Below are positions 53,093 through 63,332 of a DNA stretch of 64,000 bases, in pieces. Under the pieces are notes generated by a model. The model saw only the letters and a list, made by a program, of their open reading frames with translations, made no database searches and had not been told where the DNA came from. The translations under genes and the position numbers were made by a program. This DNA comes from Stutzerimonas balearica DSM 6083 (GTDB lineage: Bacteria > Pseudomonadota > Gammaproteobacteria > Pseudomonadales > Pseudomonadaceae), in assembly GCF_000818015.1 (NCBI RefSeq), contig NZ_CP007511.1:3358501-3422500 (forward strand), written 5' to 3'. Positions within the stretch are counted from its first letter, which is position 1; each line of letters starts with the position of its first letter.

Positions 53093-54913
53093 ATGCTGGC
53101 CTGTCTTCGCTCAATCCTAATCATCAGCCTGGCGATCCTTGTCGCCGCGTGCGCCGGGTCGCGCGCACCTGCATTGGGCGAACTGCCGCGCACACCACAG
53201 GCCACTACCCAGCAACTGCTCGAGCAGGCCAAGCAGAGCGACGCGGAACAGGCTGCCGCTCTGCGACTGGCCGCGGCAGATCAGAGCCTCAAACAAGGCA
53301 ATTTCGCGCAAGCGCGGAGCATCTTGCAGCTGACCCCAATCGACTCACTGATGCCGGCACAACAAATGTTCGCCAGCACCCTGCTGGCCGAGGTCGAGTT
53401 GGCGGCCGGCAACTCGGACAAAGCATTGCAGGCCCTCAACCACCCGGCCTTCGCTCGCCTCGGCGAATTGCCGGTGGAACAGCAGGTGCGCAGCCAGACC
53501 GCCCGCGCCCAGGCCCTTGAAGGACAAGGGCAGCTCTTGGCCGCCGCTCGCGAGCGCGCATTCATCGCCCCGTTGCTCAGCGGCACGGCCGGCCAGGAAA
53601 ACCACGAACACATCTGGACCCTCGTGGCGGAAATTCCACAGGACGAGCTGCGCCAAGCCACCGAAGCCGACCAGGATCTGGCCGGCTGGTTGTCATTGGC
53701 CGCCGCAGTGAAGCAAGCCGGCATGATCAGCCAGCAGCAGCGAGCGATCGACGACTGGATCGCCACCCATCCACAGCACCCCGCCGCCAAACAGCTACCC
53801 ACTTCACTGGTAAAGCTGCGCGAACTGGCCGACCAGCCCCTGACCCGCATCGCCTTGCTGCTGCCGATGCAGGGGCCGCTGGCCAACGTATCCCAGGCCC
53901 TGCGCGACGGCTTTCTTGCCGCTCATCTGCAAGCCCGCCAGGCCGGCCAGCCCGAGCTGAAAATCGACCTCTACGACAGCACAGCGCAACCGTCACTCGA
54001 CAGCTTTTACCAGCAGGCCATGGCCAAGGGCACACAACTGGTGATCGGCCCGCTGGAAAAGGATCTGGTCCGCCAACTGGCAAGCCGCAGCAGCCTGCCA
54101 ATCACCACCCTCGCCCTGAACTACAGCGAAGCCGATCAGCAAATGCCCCCTCAGCTCTTCCAGTTTGGCCTTGCAGCCGAAGACGAAGCACGGGAAGCGG
54201 CCGATCGCGCCTGGGCCGACGGCCATCGTCGCGCCATCGCACTAGCGCCTCGCGGGGAATGGGGGGCACGCGTACTGGACGCATTCAACAAGCGCTGGCA
54301 ATCGCTCGGCGGCACTACCGTAGCCGCGGAGCCGCTGGCCGAACCGGTCCAGCTCGCCAATCAGATCGCCGACCTGCTACAGCTTCGGGCCAGCGAGTCA
54401 CGCGCTCAGCGCCTGCAAAACAGTACCAACCAGGCCGTCGCCGCCGAACCCTCCCGTCGCCAGGACGTCGACTTCATATTCCTGACCGCAACGCCTCAGC
54501 AAGCGCAGCAGGTCCGCCCCACGCTGATATTCCAGTACGCGGGGGATCTGCCCGTCTATGCGACCTCGCACGTCCACTCGGCAACCCTCAATCGCACCCA
54601 GTATCTCGACCTAGAGGGCATTCAGTTTGCCGAGACCCCGTGGCTCCTGGAGCCCGAGCAGCCATTGCGCCAGCAAGTCGAACAACAGTGGCCGCAGGCC
54701 GCAGGTAGCCTTGGCCGGCTCTACGCGATGGGCGCAGACGCCTATCTCCTGGCTCCGCGCCTGGGGCAGCTGGTAGCGATTCCAGACACTCGCCTTGATG
54801 GTTTGTCCGGCTATCTTTCACTCGGTGATCAGCAACGCATCGAGCGCGCGCTCCCCTGGGCGCGCTTCCGTGACGGACAGGTCGAGCGCCTGCCGGAGAC
54901 GGCCCGACCATGA
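53093..54913 (+). CDS. lpoA: Penicillin-binding protein activator LpoA
   Basis: A 606-residue outer-membrane lipoprotein that stimulates PBP1A-type transpeptidase. The lipobox LVAAC gives Cys20. The N-terminal TPR-like helical part (about 40-260) precedes a C-terminal periplasmic-binding-protein-like domain (about 270-600) with RIALLLPMQGPLANVSQALRDGF. Its place next to rsmI and yraN follows the E. coli order rsmI-lpoA-yraN-diaA-dolP. Confidence 0.93.
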   Translation: MLACLRSILIISLAILVAACAGSRAPALGELPRTPQATTQQLLEQAKQSDAEQAAALRLAAADQSLKQGNFAQARSILQLTPIDSLMPAQQMFASTLLAEVELAAGNSDKALQALNHPAFARLGELPVEQQVRSQTARAQALEGQGQLLAAARERAFIAPLLSGTAGQENHEHIWTLVAEIPQDELRQATEADQDLAGWLSLAAAVKQAGMISQQQRAIDDWIATHPQHPAAKQLPTSLVKLRELADQPLTRIALLLPMQGPLANVSQALRDGFLAAHLQARQAGQPELKIDLYDSTAQPSLDSFYQQAMAKGTQLVIGPLEKDLVRQLASRSSLPITTLALNYSEADQQMPPQLFQFGLAAEDEAREAADRAWADGHRRAIALAPRGEWGARVLDAFNKRWQSLGGTTVAAEPLAEPVQLANQIADLLQLRASESRAQRLQNSTNQAVAAEPSRRQDVDFIFLTATPQQAQQVRPTLIFQYAGDLPVYATSHVHSATLNRTQYLDLEGIQFAETPWLLEPEQPLRQQVEQQWPQAAGSLGRLYAMGADAYLLAPRLGQLVAIPDTRLDGLSGYLSLGDQQRIERALPWARFRDGQVERLPETARP

Positions 54914-55272
54914 TTGACCGCCGGAGCAGCGGACGCTCCGCGGAGGCACTAGCCTGCCACCATCTGCGTGGCGAGGGCCTGCGGCTGCTGGCACAGAACT
55001 GGCTGTGCCGCAGCGGCGAGCTCGATCTGGTCATGCTTGAGGGCGATACAGTAGTATTCGTCGAAGTTCGCTATAGACGACATACCGCCTGGGGCGGCGC
55101 GATCGAAAGCGTAGACGCGAGAAAGCGACAGAAGCTGGTCCGTGCGGCACAGCACTTCCTTCTCCAAGAGCCGCGCTGGGCAGCGCACCCTTGTCGCTTC
55201 GATGTGGTCGCCATAGGCCCGGAAGGCAGTCATGCCTCGCTAAACTGGATCCGCAACGCCTTCGACTGCTAG
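54910..55272 (+). CDS. yraN: YraN/UPF0102 family endonuclease-like protein
   Basis: A 120-residue protein of the UPF0102 family, a restriction-endonuclease-like fold. RSSGRSAEALACHHL at the start, NWLCRSGELDLVMLEGDTVVFVEVRYR (the G-E-hydrophobic-D and V-E-V-R core) and the conserved RFDVVAI are in place. The ATG overlaps the lpoA stop by four bases, so it is translationally coupled. No activity is established for the family. Confidence 0.9.
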   Translation: MIDRRSSGRSAEALACHHLRGEGLRLLAQNWLCRSGELDLVMLEGDTVVFVEVRYRRHTAWGGAIESVDARKRQKLVRAAQHFLLQEPRWAAHPCRFDVVAIGPEGSHASLNWIRNAFDC

Positions 55273-56504
<1,232 letters not shown>

Positions 56505-56537
56505 AGGCGGCGGCAGCACTGCCAACCGCCGCAAATC

Positions 56538-56948
56538 TCACTTGACGACTTTCAGGCTCGGCCGCCCTGTCGGCCGGGCAGCTCCGTCATCCTTGGCATC
56601 AGCCACTTTGTCGCCACCATCATCATCCTCTGGTGGCGTCGGCTCGATCTCGAAAACCATCCCCTGTCCGTTTTCGCGCGCATAGATCGCCATCACCGCG
56701 GCGAACGGAATGATCAGCGAGTGCGACACGCCACCAAAACGCCCCTCGAAGGTCAGGGCGTCATTACCCATCTGCAGCTGACGTACAGCACTGGGGGACA
56801 CGTTCAGCACGATCTGACCATCCTTGACGAAGCCGGCGGGCACCACCACGCCCGGCACATCCGCATCGACCAATAGATGCGGAGTGCAATCGTTGTCGAC
56901 AATCCATTGATGGAGCGCACGCACCAGATAGGGGCGACTTGAATTCAT
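56538..56948 (-). CDS. sspB: ClpXP adaptor SspB
   Basis: A 136-residue adaptor that delivers ssrA-tagged proteins to ClpXP. The dimer domain (about 1-110) includes RPYLVRALHQWIVDNDCTPHLLVD and VSPSAVRQLQMGND. A flexible acidic linker (PTPPEDDDGGDKVADAKDD) leads to the C-terminal ClpX-binding tail ending RPSLKVVK. It lies 12 bases after sspA. Confidence 0.95.
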   Translation of the reverse strand: MNSSRPYLVRALHQWIVDNDCTPHLLVDADVPGVVVPAGFVKDGQIVLNVSPSAVRQLQMGNDALTFEGRFGGVSHSLIIPFAAVMAIYARENGQGMVFEIEPTPPEDDDGGDKVADAKDDGAARPTGRPSLKVVK

Positions 56949-56960
56949 TGGCTGCCTCTC

Positions 56961-57578
56961 TTAGCGCATGCTGCGCTCAACCTCGGATAGACTCACCTGG
57001 AAGGCCGGCCGGCCAAAGCCCTGCTCCATGTATTCCAGAAGCGGCCTGGCCTGTCGCGGCAGTTCGATGTTCAGTTTGGGCAATCGCCACAGCAAGGGCA
57101 ACAAACAACAGTCCAGCAGACTGAACTCATCGCTCATGAAAAATGGCTTTTCCGCGAAGACAGGCGAAACGCCGATCAGGCTCTCGCGCAACACCTTTCT
57201 CGACGCACTACGCTCAGCCTCCGGCGTACGCGAATCCAGGACAATATCTGCAAGTGCAGCCCAATCCTTCTGAATTCGATGCAGGAGTAGGCGGGTATTG
57301 GCTCGTGCTACTGGATAAGCAGGTAACAGTGCCGGATGAGGGTATCGCTCTTCCAGATACTCAAGGATGACGCCCGACTCGTAGAGCACGAGATCACGAT
57401 CGACGAAGGTTGGCACGCTCGAGTACGGATTGATTTCCGCCAACTGGGCCGGGCAATCGCACGGCGACACGTTCACGACCTCGACACCGATGCCTTTCTC
57501 CGCCAGAACCAGGCGGACGCGGTGAGAATAGTGATCGCTAGGATCGGAATAGCAGATCAACCGATTGGCAGCAGCCAT
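56961..57578 (-). CDS. sspA: Stringent starvation protein A
   Basis: A 205-residue glutathione-transferase-fold protein that binds RNA polymerase and alters transcription in stress. The start at 57578 gives [30 protein letters not shown]; the longer frame upstream reads through the petABC terminator and is not protein. [32 protein letters not shown] is the GST-like N-domain. GAGAGG precedes the ATG. It forms a pair with sspB. Confidence 0.95.
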   Translation of the reverse strand: MAAANRLICYSDPSDHYSHRVRLVLAEKGIGVEVVNVSPCDCPAQLAEINPYSSVPTFVDRDLVLYESGVILEYLEERYPHPALLPAYPVARANTRLLLHRIQKDWAALADIVLDSRTPEAERSASRKVLRESLIGVSPVFAEKPFFMSDEFSLLDCCLLPLLWRLPKLNIELPRQARPLLEYMEQGFGRPAFQVSLSEVERSMR

Positions 57579-57603
57579 CGCCTCTCTCCCGTATTTCGAT
57601 GAC

Positions 57604-57636
57604 CAAAAAAACACGCGCGCCCATGAGGGCGCGCGC
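57604..57636 (-). terminator. Rho-independent terminator of petABC
   Basis: On the minus strand GGGCGCGCG and CGCGCGCCC (57627-57635 and 57614-57622) form a stem around a four-base loop, followed by TGTTTTTTT. It sits between petC and sspA; some readthrough into sspA would be possible. Confidence 0.88.
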
Positions 57637-57663
57637 TTAGGTACCGCTTGCGACGGATCGACG

Positions 57664-58473
57664 TCAGTGTACGTCTTTCCAGTACTCTCGCTTGAGCAGG
57701 TAAGCGAAGACGAAGAACACCACCAGGAACAGCAGGACGTAAGTCCCGATGCGCTGGCTCTCCAACTTCACCGGATTGGCCGAGTAAGCCAGGAATGTCA
57801 CGAGATTCTTGATCTTCTCGTTGTACTCGGCCTCGCTCAGCGCCCCGGTGCCGGGCACGACGGTCAGCTGGCTGCAATCTTCGTGGGTGATCGGCGTACC
57901 CGTAAGCGGATCGAACTGCTTGCGACCATCCTCGGTAACCTGCACCTGCTTGCACGCAACACTTTCCCCTTCGGGCAAGTGGGCGGGCAGGACCTGACGC
58001 CCCTGCAGCGGCGCCAACACATGCGGCATCCCCACATTGGGGAAAACCGTGTTGTTCACACCATAGGGACGAGCAGGATCCTCGTAGAAGCTCCGCAGAT
58101 AGGTGTACAGCCAGTCGTTACCACGCACACGCGCGACCAGGGTCAGATCCGGCGGTGCCGCACCGAACCACCCCTTGGCGTCCTCGGGCTTCATGCCGAT
58201 CTTCATGTGGTCGCCGATCTTCGCGTCAGTGAAGACGACGTTCTTCAGCATCACCTCTTCCGGAATGCCGAGGTCCTTGGCAACACGCTCGTAGCGCTGG
58301 TACTGCGCACTGTGGCAGCCCATGCAGTAGTTGCTGAACGTGCGCAAACCATCCTGCATAGCAGCCTTATCGGTCAGATCGATCTCGACCTTGTCCAAGT
58401 GGGCTTCGGTACCGGCAGCAAACGCAAAGGCCGGCACCAGCGCAAGAATCAATGCAGCAAATTGCTTTTTCAT
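57664..58473 (-). CDS. petC: Cytochrome c1 of the bc1 complex
   Basis: A 269-residue heme subunit of ubiquinol-cytochrome c reductase. A signal peptide ([17 protein letters not shown]) leads to the heme motif CMGCH near residue 53. [17 protein letters not shown] includes the candidate sixth-ligand methionine region, and a C-terminal membrane helix ([16 protein letters not shown]) anchors it. Last gene of the operon; its start overlaps petB's stop (TGATG). Confidence 0.95.
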   Translation of the reverse strand: MKKQFAALILALVPAFAFAAGTEAHLDKVEIDLTDKAAMQDGLRTFSNYCMGCHSAQYQRYERVAKDLGIPEEVMLKNVVFTDAKIGDHMKIGMKPEDAKGWFGAAPPDLTLVARVRGNDWLYTYLRSFYEDPARPYGVNNTVFPNVGMPHVLAPLQGRQVLPAHLPEGESVACKQVQVTEDGRKQFDPLTGTPITHEDCSQLTVVPGTGALSEAEYNEKIKNLVTFLAYSANPVKLESQRIGTYVLLFLVVFFVFAYLLKREYWKDVH

Positions 58474-59684
58474 CAGCCAGCCACCCTTTGCGGAACTACT
58501 TTGGTCTTCTCGAGCTTGGTATAGAACGGCATCAGGATGAAGTACGCGAAGTAGATGACCGTACAGATCCGCGCCAGCAGAGTGCGCTCAGGCGTCGGAG
58601 ACAGAACGCCAAGCACGCCGAGAATGAGGAAGGAGATGCAGAACGCCAACAGCGCGATCTTGCTCATCCAACCCTTGAATTTCATCGACTTGACCGGGCT
58701 ACGGTCGAGCCAGGGCAGCACGAACAGCACAGCGATCGCAGCACCCATGGCAATCACGCCCAGCAGCTTGTCCGGAACGGCGCGCAGGATCGCGTAGAAC
58801 GGAGTGAAGTACCAGACAGGAGCAATGTGAGCCGGGGTCTTGAATGCGTTGGCCACTTCGAAGTTCGGCTTCTCCAGGAAATAGCCGCCCATCTCAGGGA
58901 AGAAGAACACGATGGCGCAGAAGACGAACAGGAACACCACCACGCCAACGATGTCTTTCACCGTGTAGTAAGGATGGAAAGGAATGCCATCGAGCGGCAC
59001 GCCGTTTTCGTCCTTGGTCTTCTTGATGTCGACACCGAGCGGGTTGTTGGAACCCACTTCATGCAGGGCCAGGATATGCAGCACAACCAGGCCAAGAATC
59101 ACGATCGGCAGAGCGATGACATGCAGTGCGAAGAAGCGGTTCAGCGTGATACCGGAGATCAGATAATCGCCGCGGATCCACTGGGTCAGGTCATCACCGA
59201 TGACCGGAATCGCCCCGAACAGGGAGATAATTACCTGTGCACCCCAGTAGGACATCTGCCCCCAAGGCAGCAGGTAGCCCATGAAGGCCTCGGCCATCAG
59301 CGCCAGGTAAATCATCATGCCGAAGATCCAGACCAACTCACGCGGCTTCTGGTAGGAGCCGTAGAGCAGACCGCGGAACATGTGCAGATAGACTACGACA
59401 AAGAAGGCCGAAGCCCCGGTCGAGTGCAGATAACGGATGATCCATCCGTACTCCACGTCACGCATGATGTATTCGACAGACGCGAAGGCGCCTTCGGCAC
59501 TGGGCTCGAAGCTCATCGTCAGCCAGATGCCGGTAAGGATCTGATTGACCAGTACAAGCAGGGCCAGGGAGCCGAAGAAATACAGAACATTGAAGTTCTT
59601 CGGGGCGTAGTACTTGGACAGATGGTCTTCCCACATCTTCGTGGCGGGGAAGCGGGCATCAACCCATTCCATGAACTTGCTCAT
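58473..59684 (-). CDS. petB: Cytochrome b of the bc1 complex
   Basis: A 403-residue integral membrane subunit carrying hemes bL and bH. About eight helices; the four heme histidines lie in helices B and D (RYLHSTGASAFFVVVYLHMF; HVIALPIVILGLVVLHILALH), and PFHPYYTVKD precedes a later helix. PEWY-type motif appears as PVWYFTPFYAILRAVPDKLLG with W/Y variant. Start overlaps petA's stop. Confidence 0.96.
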   Translation of the reverse strand: MSKFMEWVDARFPATKMWEDHLSKYYAPKNFNVLYFFGSLALLVLVNQILTGIWLTMSFEPSAEGAFASVEYIMRDVEYGWIIRYLHSTGASAFFVVVYLHMFRGLLYGSYQKPRELVWIFGMMIYLALMAEAFMGYLLPWGQMSYWGAQVIISLFGAIPVIGDDLTQWIRGDYLISGITLNRFFALHVIALPIVILGLVVLHILALHEVGSNNPLGVDIKKTKDENGVPLDGIPFHPYYTVKDIVGVVVFLFVFCAIVFFFPEMGGYFLEKPNFEVANAFKTPAHIAPVWYFTPFYAILRAVPDKLLGVIAMGAAIAVLFVLPWLDRSPVKSMKFKGWMSKIALLAFCISFLILGVLGVLSPTPERTLLARICTVIYFAYFILMPFYTKLEKTKVVPQRVAG

Positions 59685-60277
59685 CAGGCTTTCTCCTGGT
59701 CCACACCGATAATGATGACGCTATCGGTCTCGTACGAGTGCGGGGGCACGGGCAGGTTCAGGGGCGCAGGCTGAGCCTTGTAAACACGGCCGGCCATGTC
59801 GTACTTCGAGCCATGGCAGGGGCAGAAGTACCCACCCAGCCAGTCCGGCCCCAGATCAGGCGGTGCGACTTCTGGCCGGAACGACGGGGAACACCCGAGG
59901 TGGGTGCACAGACCGATTACCACGAGTAGCTCCGGCTTGATGGAGCGCACCTGAGGGTTGACATACTCAGGCTGAACCGAAGCCTTGGAATCAGGATCCG
60001 CAACCTGGGGAGCCACCTTTTCGAGATTCTGGAGAACCTCGTCCGTGCGGCGCACGATAAATACCGGCTGACCGCGCCATTCGGCCACCATCTGCTGGCC
60101 AGGCTCAATCTTGCTGACATTTACCTTTACCGGTGCACCGGCTGCCTTGGCCTTGGCACTCGGGAACCACGATCCCACGAACGGGACCGCGGCACCCACC
60201 GCTCCTGCAGCACCCACCACCGAAGTGGCGGCCACAAGGAAGCGACGCCGGCCAGCATTCACGCCGTCATTGCTCAT
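59684..60277 (-). CDS. petA: Rieske iron-sulfur subunit of the bc1 complex
   Basis: A 197-residue [2Fe-2S] protein of ubiquinol-cytochrome c reductase. A Tat-type start (RRRFLVAATSVV) includes the membrane helix. Cluster ligands are in CTHLGC and CPCHGS (CxH and CxxH boxes, about residues 133-160). It is the first gene of petABC, with a candidate promoter about 85 bases upstream. Confidence 0.96.
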   Translation of the reverse strand: MSNDGVNAGRRRFLVAATSVVGAAGAVGAAVPFVGSWFPSAKAKAAGAPVKVNVSKIEPGQQMVAEWRGQPVFIVRRTDEVLQNLEKVAPQVADPDSKASVQPEYVNPQVRSIKPELLVVIGLCTHLGCSPSFRPEVAPPDLGPDWLGGYFCPCHGSKYDMAGRVYKAQPAPLNLPVPPHSYETDSVIIIGVDQEKA

Positions 60278-60358
60278 TCAGTCGTCTCCCATCAGCTTCT
60301 TATGACCTGCTGGACGCAGGCAGTACTACGTAAATTTGGGCCGCGAAAAATTCGCCAA

Positions 60359-60387
60359 ATGTTAAAGAAAACCCCCGACGATGACAA
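60359..60387 (-). promoter_or_regulatory. Candidate sigma70 promoter of petABC
   Basis: On the minus strand TTGTCA (60387-60382) and TAACAT (60364-60359) are separated by 17 bases. It lies about 80 bases before the petA ATG. No other regulatory site is evident. Confidence 0.55.
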
Positions 60388-60478
60388 GGTAATAGCCTGT
60401 GACAAACAGACCTACGAGCCAGCAAAACCGGGGCCTCCAGCACGCGACACGCTGTCGCAGCAACACTTTTCGAGCAGC

Positions 60479-60518
60479 TAAAAAAAACGCCCAGATCCTT
60501 GCGGAGCTGGGCGTTTCT
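60479..60518 (-). terminator. Rho-independent terminator after rpsI
   Basis: On the minus strand AAACGCCCAG (60516-60507) and CTGGGCGTTT (60494-60485) form a ten-pair stem, followed by a run of T's. It ends the rplM-rpsI transcript before petA. Confidence 0.92.
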
Positions 60519-60530
60519 GATAAGCGTTCG

Positions 60531-60923
60531 TTAACGCTTGGAGTACTGCGGACGCTTACGCGCCTTACGCAGACCCACTTTCTTACGCTCGACCTCACGA
60601 GCATCGCGAGTCACGTAACCCGCCTTACGCAGCGGGCTGCGCAGGGACTCGTCGTACTCAATCAGCGCACGGGTAATACCATGGCGAATCGCACCTGCCT
60701 GACCGCTAACGCCGCCGCCCAGGACGGTAACGTAGACGTCGAACTTGGCAGCGGTATCGGTCAGCTCCAGCGGCTGACGCACAACCATGCGCGCGGTCTC
60801 ACGGCCGAAAAAGTTATCCAGCTCGCGATTGTTGATGGAAATCTTGCCAGTGCCCGGACGCAGGAAAACGCGCGCGGTTGCAGTCTTGCGACGGCCAGTG
60901 CCGTAATTTTGAGTCGCCGACAT
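60531..60923 (-). CDS. rpsI: 30S ribosomal protein S9
   Basis: A 130-residue ribosomal protein. It ends with the conserved basic tail [15 protein letters not shown], whose C-terminal arginine reaches the decoding site. [17 protein letters not shown] near the start is typical. It follows rplM by 14 bases, the universal L13-S9 operon. Confidence 0.98.
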   Translation of the reverse strand: MSATQNYGTGRRKTATARVFLRPGTGKISINNRELDNFFGRETARMVVRQPLELTDTAAKFDVYVTVLGGGVSGQAGAIRHGITRALIEYDESLRSPLRKAGYVTRDAREVERKKVGLRKARKRPQYSKR

Positions 60924-60937
60924 AATGAACTATCCCG

Positions 60938-61366
60938 TTAAATCTTCAGTTCTTGGGGCTGCTGAGCGGAGTGCGGATGCGCGGCACCCTTGTACACCTT
61001 CAGCTTGCGATACATGTCGCGACCCAGCGGATTCTTCGGCAGCATGCCCTTGACCGCAGTCTCGATCACACGCTCAGGGGCCTTGGCGATCAGCTTCTCG
61101 AAGTTGATCGACTTGATGCCGCCCGGAAAACCGGAGTGGGAGTAGTACATCTTGTCGGATGCCTTGGCACCGGTGACACGGACCTGCTCAGCATTGATCA
61201 CGACGATGTAGTCGCCAGTATCAACGTGAGGAGTGTACTCGGGCTTGTGCTTGCCACGCAGACGGCTGGCGATTTCGGTTGCCAGACGACCCAGGGTCTG
61301 GCCGGCAGCGTCGACGACAAACCAGTCGCGCTTGACGGTTTCCGGTTTAGCAGTAAAAGTCTTCAT
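60938..61366 (-). CDS. rplM: 50S ribosomal protein L13
   Basis: A 142-residue ribosomal protein. [46 protein letters not shown] is the conserved N-terminal region; [30 protein letters not shown] follows at the end. It is transcribed with rpsI from a promoter just upstream. Confidence 0.98.
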   Translation of the reverse strand: MKTFTAKPETVKRDWFVVDAAGQTLGRLATEIASRLRGKHKPEYTPHVDTGDYIVVINAEQVRVTGAKASDKMYYSHSGFPGGIKSINFEKLIAKAPERVIETAVKGMLPKNPLGRDMYRKLKVYKGAAHPHSAQQPQELKI

Positions 61367-61732
61367 TCGTTATAGCCTCAGGGGCCGCCCTGAAAAATAA
61401 GACGGCGGATATTACTGAATGGTGCTTACCCTGGCAAGCCAGGGACAGCCGGAACCAGACGCTATCGGGGGCTCGGGTCAGCGCGTCCGCCACGGCAGTG
61501 GTATCGGTAGGCTAGGCATCCCTACCAAGTTGCCGACAGGCTAGGCATCCCCTATCGACAGGCCGGCGAATTATCCGGATTAATCGCAAAATAGCAACCC
61601 GCTTAGCCTGCAGATACCGCGAAATCTTTGGCTTTCAACCGGACTTGAACAACGCACCCGCACCCGAAACAATTTCGCCCGCCTTTCATCAGTCTTTTCG
61701 CTACGCTTGCCATCACTCAGGAGAGCTATGCC
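61367..61732. other. 366-bp divergent intergenic region with a 14-bp direct repeat
   Basis: Carries the rplM promoter (61409-61437) and, farther left-to-right, a direct repeat AGGCTAGGCATCCC at 61509-61522 and 61538-61551 before the CbiM-like gene. I see no clear riboswitch motif. A near-palindrome centred on ATCCGGAT lies at about 61572. Confidence 0.5.
61409..61437 (-). promoter_or_regulatory. Sigma70-like promoter of rplM-rpsI
   Basis: On the minus strand TTGCCA (61437-61432) and TAATAT (61414-61409) are 17 bases apart. The predicted start gives a leader of about 35 bases before rplM. Confidence 0.65.
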
Positions 61733-62443
61733 TTGATCGCTGCGCAATTGCTCGCTCCGAGCACTCTCCTCGCTGGCGGATTGCTCTATTTCGCAGCCCT
61801 GTGCTGGGCAGCTTTGCGCACCCCCTGGGTGGAGCTGTTCAGCGACACGCGCCGCCAGCACCTGGTATTCGGCACCATGCTGGCGATCTTCCTGCTCTGG
61901 CTGGTTCGAAGGGATTTCGAATCAGGCCTGTCGTTTCATTTCATCGGCCTGACAGCCGCCACCTTGCTGCTCGATTGGCCGCTGGCAATGCTGGCCGCGT
62001 TCGCCGCACAACTGGGCCTGGTTGCGACAGGACATCAGCAGCTGACAGCGCTAGGAATTAACGGGGTACTGCTGGTACTCATCCCGATCCTGGTCACCGA
62101 AGGCTGCGCCATTCTTGTCGAACGAGCCCAGCCGAAGAACCTGTTCGTCTATATTTTCTGCTCTGGCTTCTTTCCCGCGGCACTCGCAGCGCTGCTTTGC
62201 ATCCTGGCGTCGCTCGCGCTACTCCTCGTGGATGGTAGATACCCGATGCCGCCCTGGCTGAATGACTTTGCCGGTTATATATGGCTGGTGATGTTTCCCG
62301 AAGCCTTCATCAATGGCACAGCCGTCACGGCGCTCGTGGTGTTCTGCCCCGACTGGCTGGAAACCTTCAATCGCACCCGATACCTGCAGGCGCCCTGGCG
62401 CAGCGATGAGCACAAGGACGACCCATCCCCACCAGATCAATGA
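61733..62443 (+). CDS. CbiM-like energy-coupling-factor membrane protein (orphan)
   Basis: A 236-residue membrane protein with six to seven hydrophobic segments that resembles CbiM/NikM components of Ni/Co ECF transporters ([42 protein letters not shown]). It lacks the N-terminal histidine (Met-His start) that chelates the metal in true CbiM, and no CbiN/O/Q genes lie beside it, so metal uptake is doubtful. The start is a TTG after AGGAG; ATG CCT TGA precedes it and overlaps the TTG, a possible coupled mini-ORF. Confidence 0.78.
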   Translation: MIAAQLLAPSTLLAGGLLYFAALCWAALRTPWVELFSDTRRQHLVFGTMLAIFLLWLVRRDFESGLSFHFIGLTAATLLLDWPLAMLAAFAAQLGLVATGHQQLTALGINGVLLVLIPILVTEGCAILVERAQPKNLFVYIFCSGFFPAALAALLCILASLALLLVDGRYPMPPWLNDFAGYIWLVMFPEAFINGTAVTALVVFCPDWLETFNRTRYLQAPWRSDEHKDDPSPPDQ

Positions 62444-62634
62444 ACACTGGGTGGCACATCCTCGGAAAGCAGGTCGTCTTCGCTCAGATTTCCCGGAATC
62501 ACATGCTCCTCAGCAGCCCAGGCACCTAGATCTATCAGCTTGCAGCGATCCGAGCAAAAGGGGCGATAACGGCTCTGCGCCTCCCACTGCACCGGCACAC
62601 CACAGGTCGGGCAGGCTACAGTCCTAGCATTCAT
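62437..62634 (-). CDS. yacG: DNA gyrase inhibitor YacG
   Basis: A 65-residue zinc protein that binds gyrase B and blocks its DNA contact. Two CxxC pairs, CPTCG at about 9 and CSDRC at about 28, form the zinc site, and the C-terminus is acidic. ATG at 62634 overlaps the coaE stop by ATGA. Its last seven bases overlap the end of the convergent CbiM-like gene. Confidence 0.93.
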   Translation of the reverse strand: MNARTVACPTCGVPVQWEAQSRYRPFCSDRCKLIDLGAWAAEEHVIPGNLSEDDLLSEDVPPSVH

Positions 62635-63239
62635 TCTCCAGCTCCTCGCAACTGTAGATAACGATCGTGCAACCGGCCAACCTCCTGACGCAGCCATGAC
62701 AGGTCTCGATCATTTACCAGCACATCATTGGCATGACGGAGACGATCTTCGCGCCGCGCCTGAGCGGCCAGGATGGCTCGCACCTGATCCTCGGAAACCT
62801 GATCGCGGGCCAGCACCCGCTGAAGCTGCAGGTCTTCTGGCACATCGACCACCAGCACGCGATCAACCTGCTCGTGCTGCGCCGACTCGACCAGCAAAGG
62901 GGACACCAACACTGCGTAAGGTGACTCAGCCCGTGACAGGCTAGCCCAGATTTCCTGACGAATCAGCGGATGCAGCAGGCGCTCCAACCAGTGCCGATCT
63001 TCCACGGAAGTAAATATCCGCTCGCGCAGCGCAGCACGATTCAACTCACCGGACGATGCAAGGATCGGCACCCCAAATCGATCGACGATCTGCGCCAGCG
63101 CCGCGCTCCCCGGCTCGACCACCGATCGAGCCACCTGGTCGGCATCGACCACATGCACGCCCAACTCGGCGAAGCGCTCCGCGGCAGCGCTTTTGCCACT
63201 ACCTATTCCGCCGGTAAGACCAAGGATCCAAGGCTTCAC
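62631..63239 (-). CDS. coaE: Dephospho-CoA kinase
   Basis: P-loop kinase of 202 residues that phosphorylates dephospho-CoA to finish CoA synthesis. [13 protein letters not shown] (about 8-20) is the Walker A loop, [17 protein letters not shown] the substrate region, and SPLLVESAQ and [16 protein letters not shown] follow. It lies between pilD and yacG as in other pseudomonads. Confidence 0.96.
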   Translation of the reverse strand: MKPWILGLTGGIGSGKSAAAERFAELGVHVVDADQVARSVVEPGSAALAQIVDRFGVPILASSGELNRAALRERIFTSVEDRHWLERLLHPLIRQEIWASLSRAESPYAVLVSPLLVESAQHEQVDRVLVVDVPEDLQLQRVLARDQVSEDQVRAILAAQARREDRLRHANDVLVNDRDLSWLRQEVGRLHDRYLQLRGAGE

Positions 63240-63332
63240 CGATTCACATCTCCGCCCTTAATTATGGCGCGCAGTAGTACCCGCTTTGCCCAGGTTAGGC
63301 AAGCGAGCAAGCGAAGGACGAGGAGACCCGCT

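Noticed and set aside
61441..61732. Possible cobalamin or nickel-type riboswitch before the CbiM-like gene
   Set aside because: I looked for the B12-box GCCACTG core in order and did not find it; only direct repeats and small hairpins are present.
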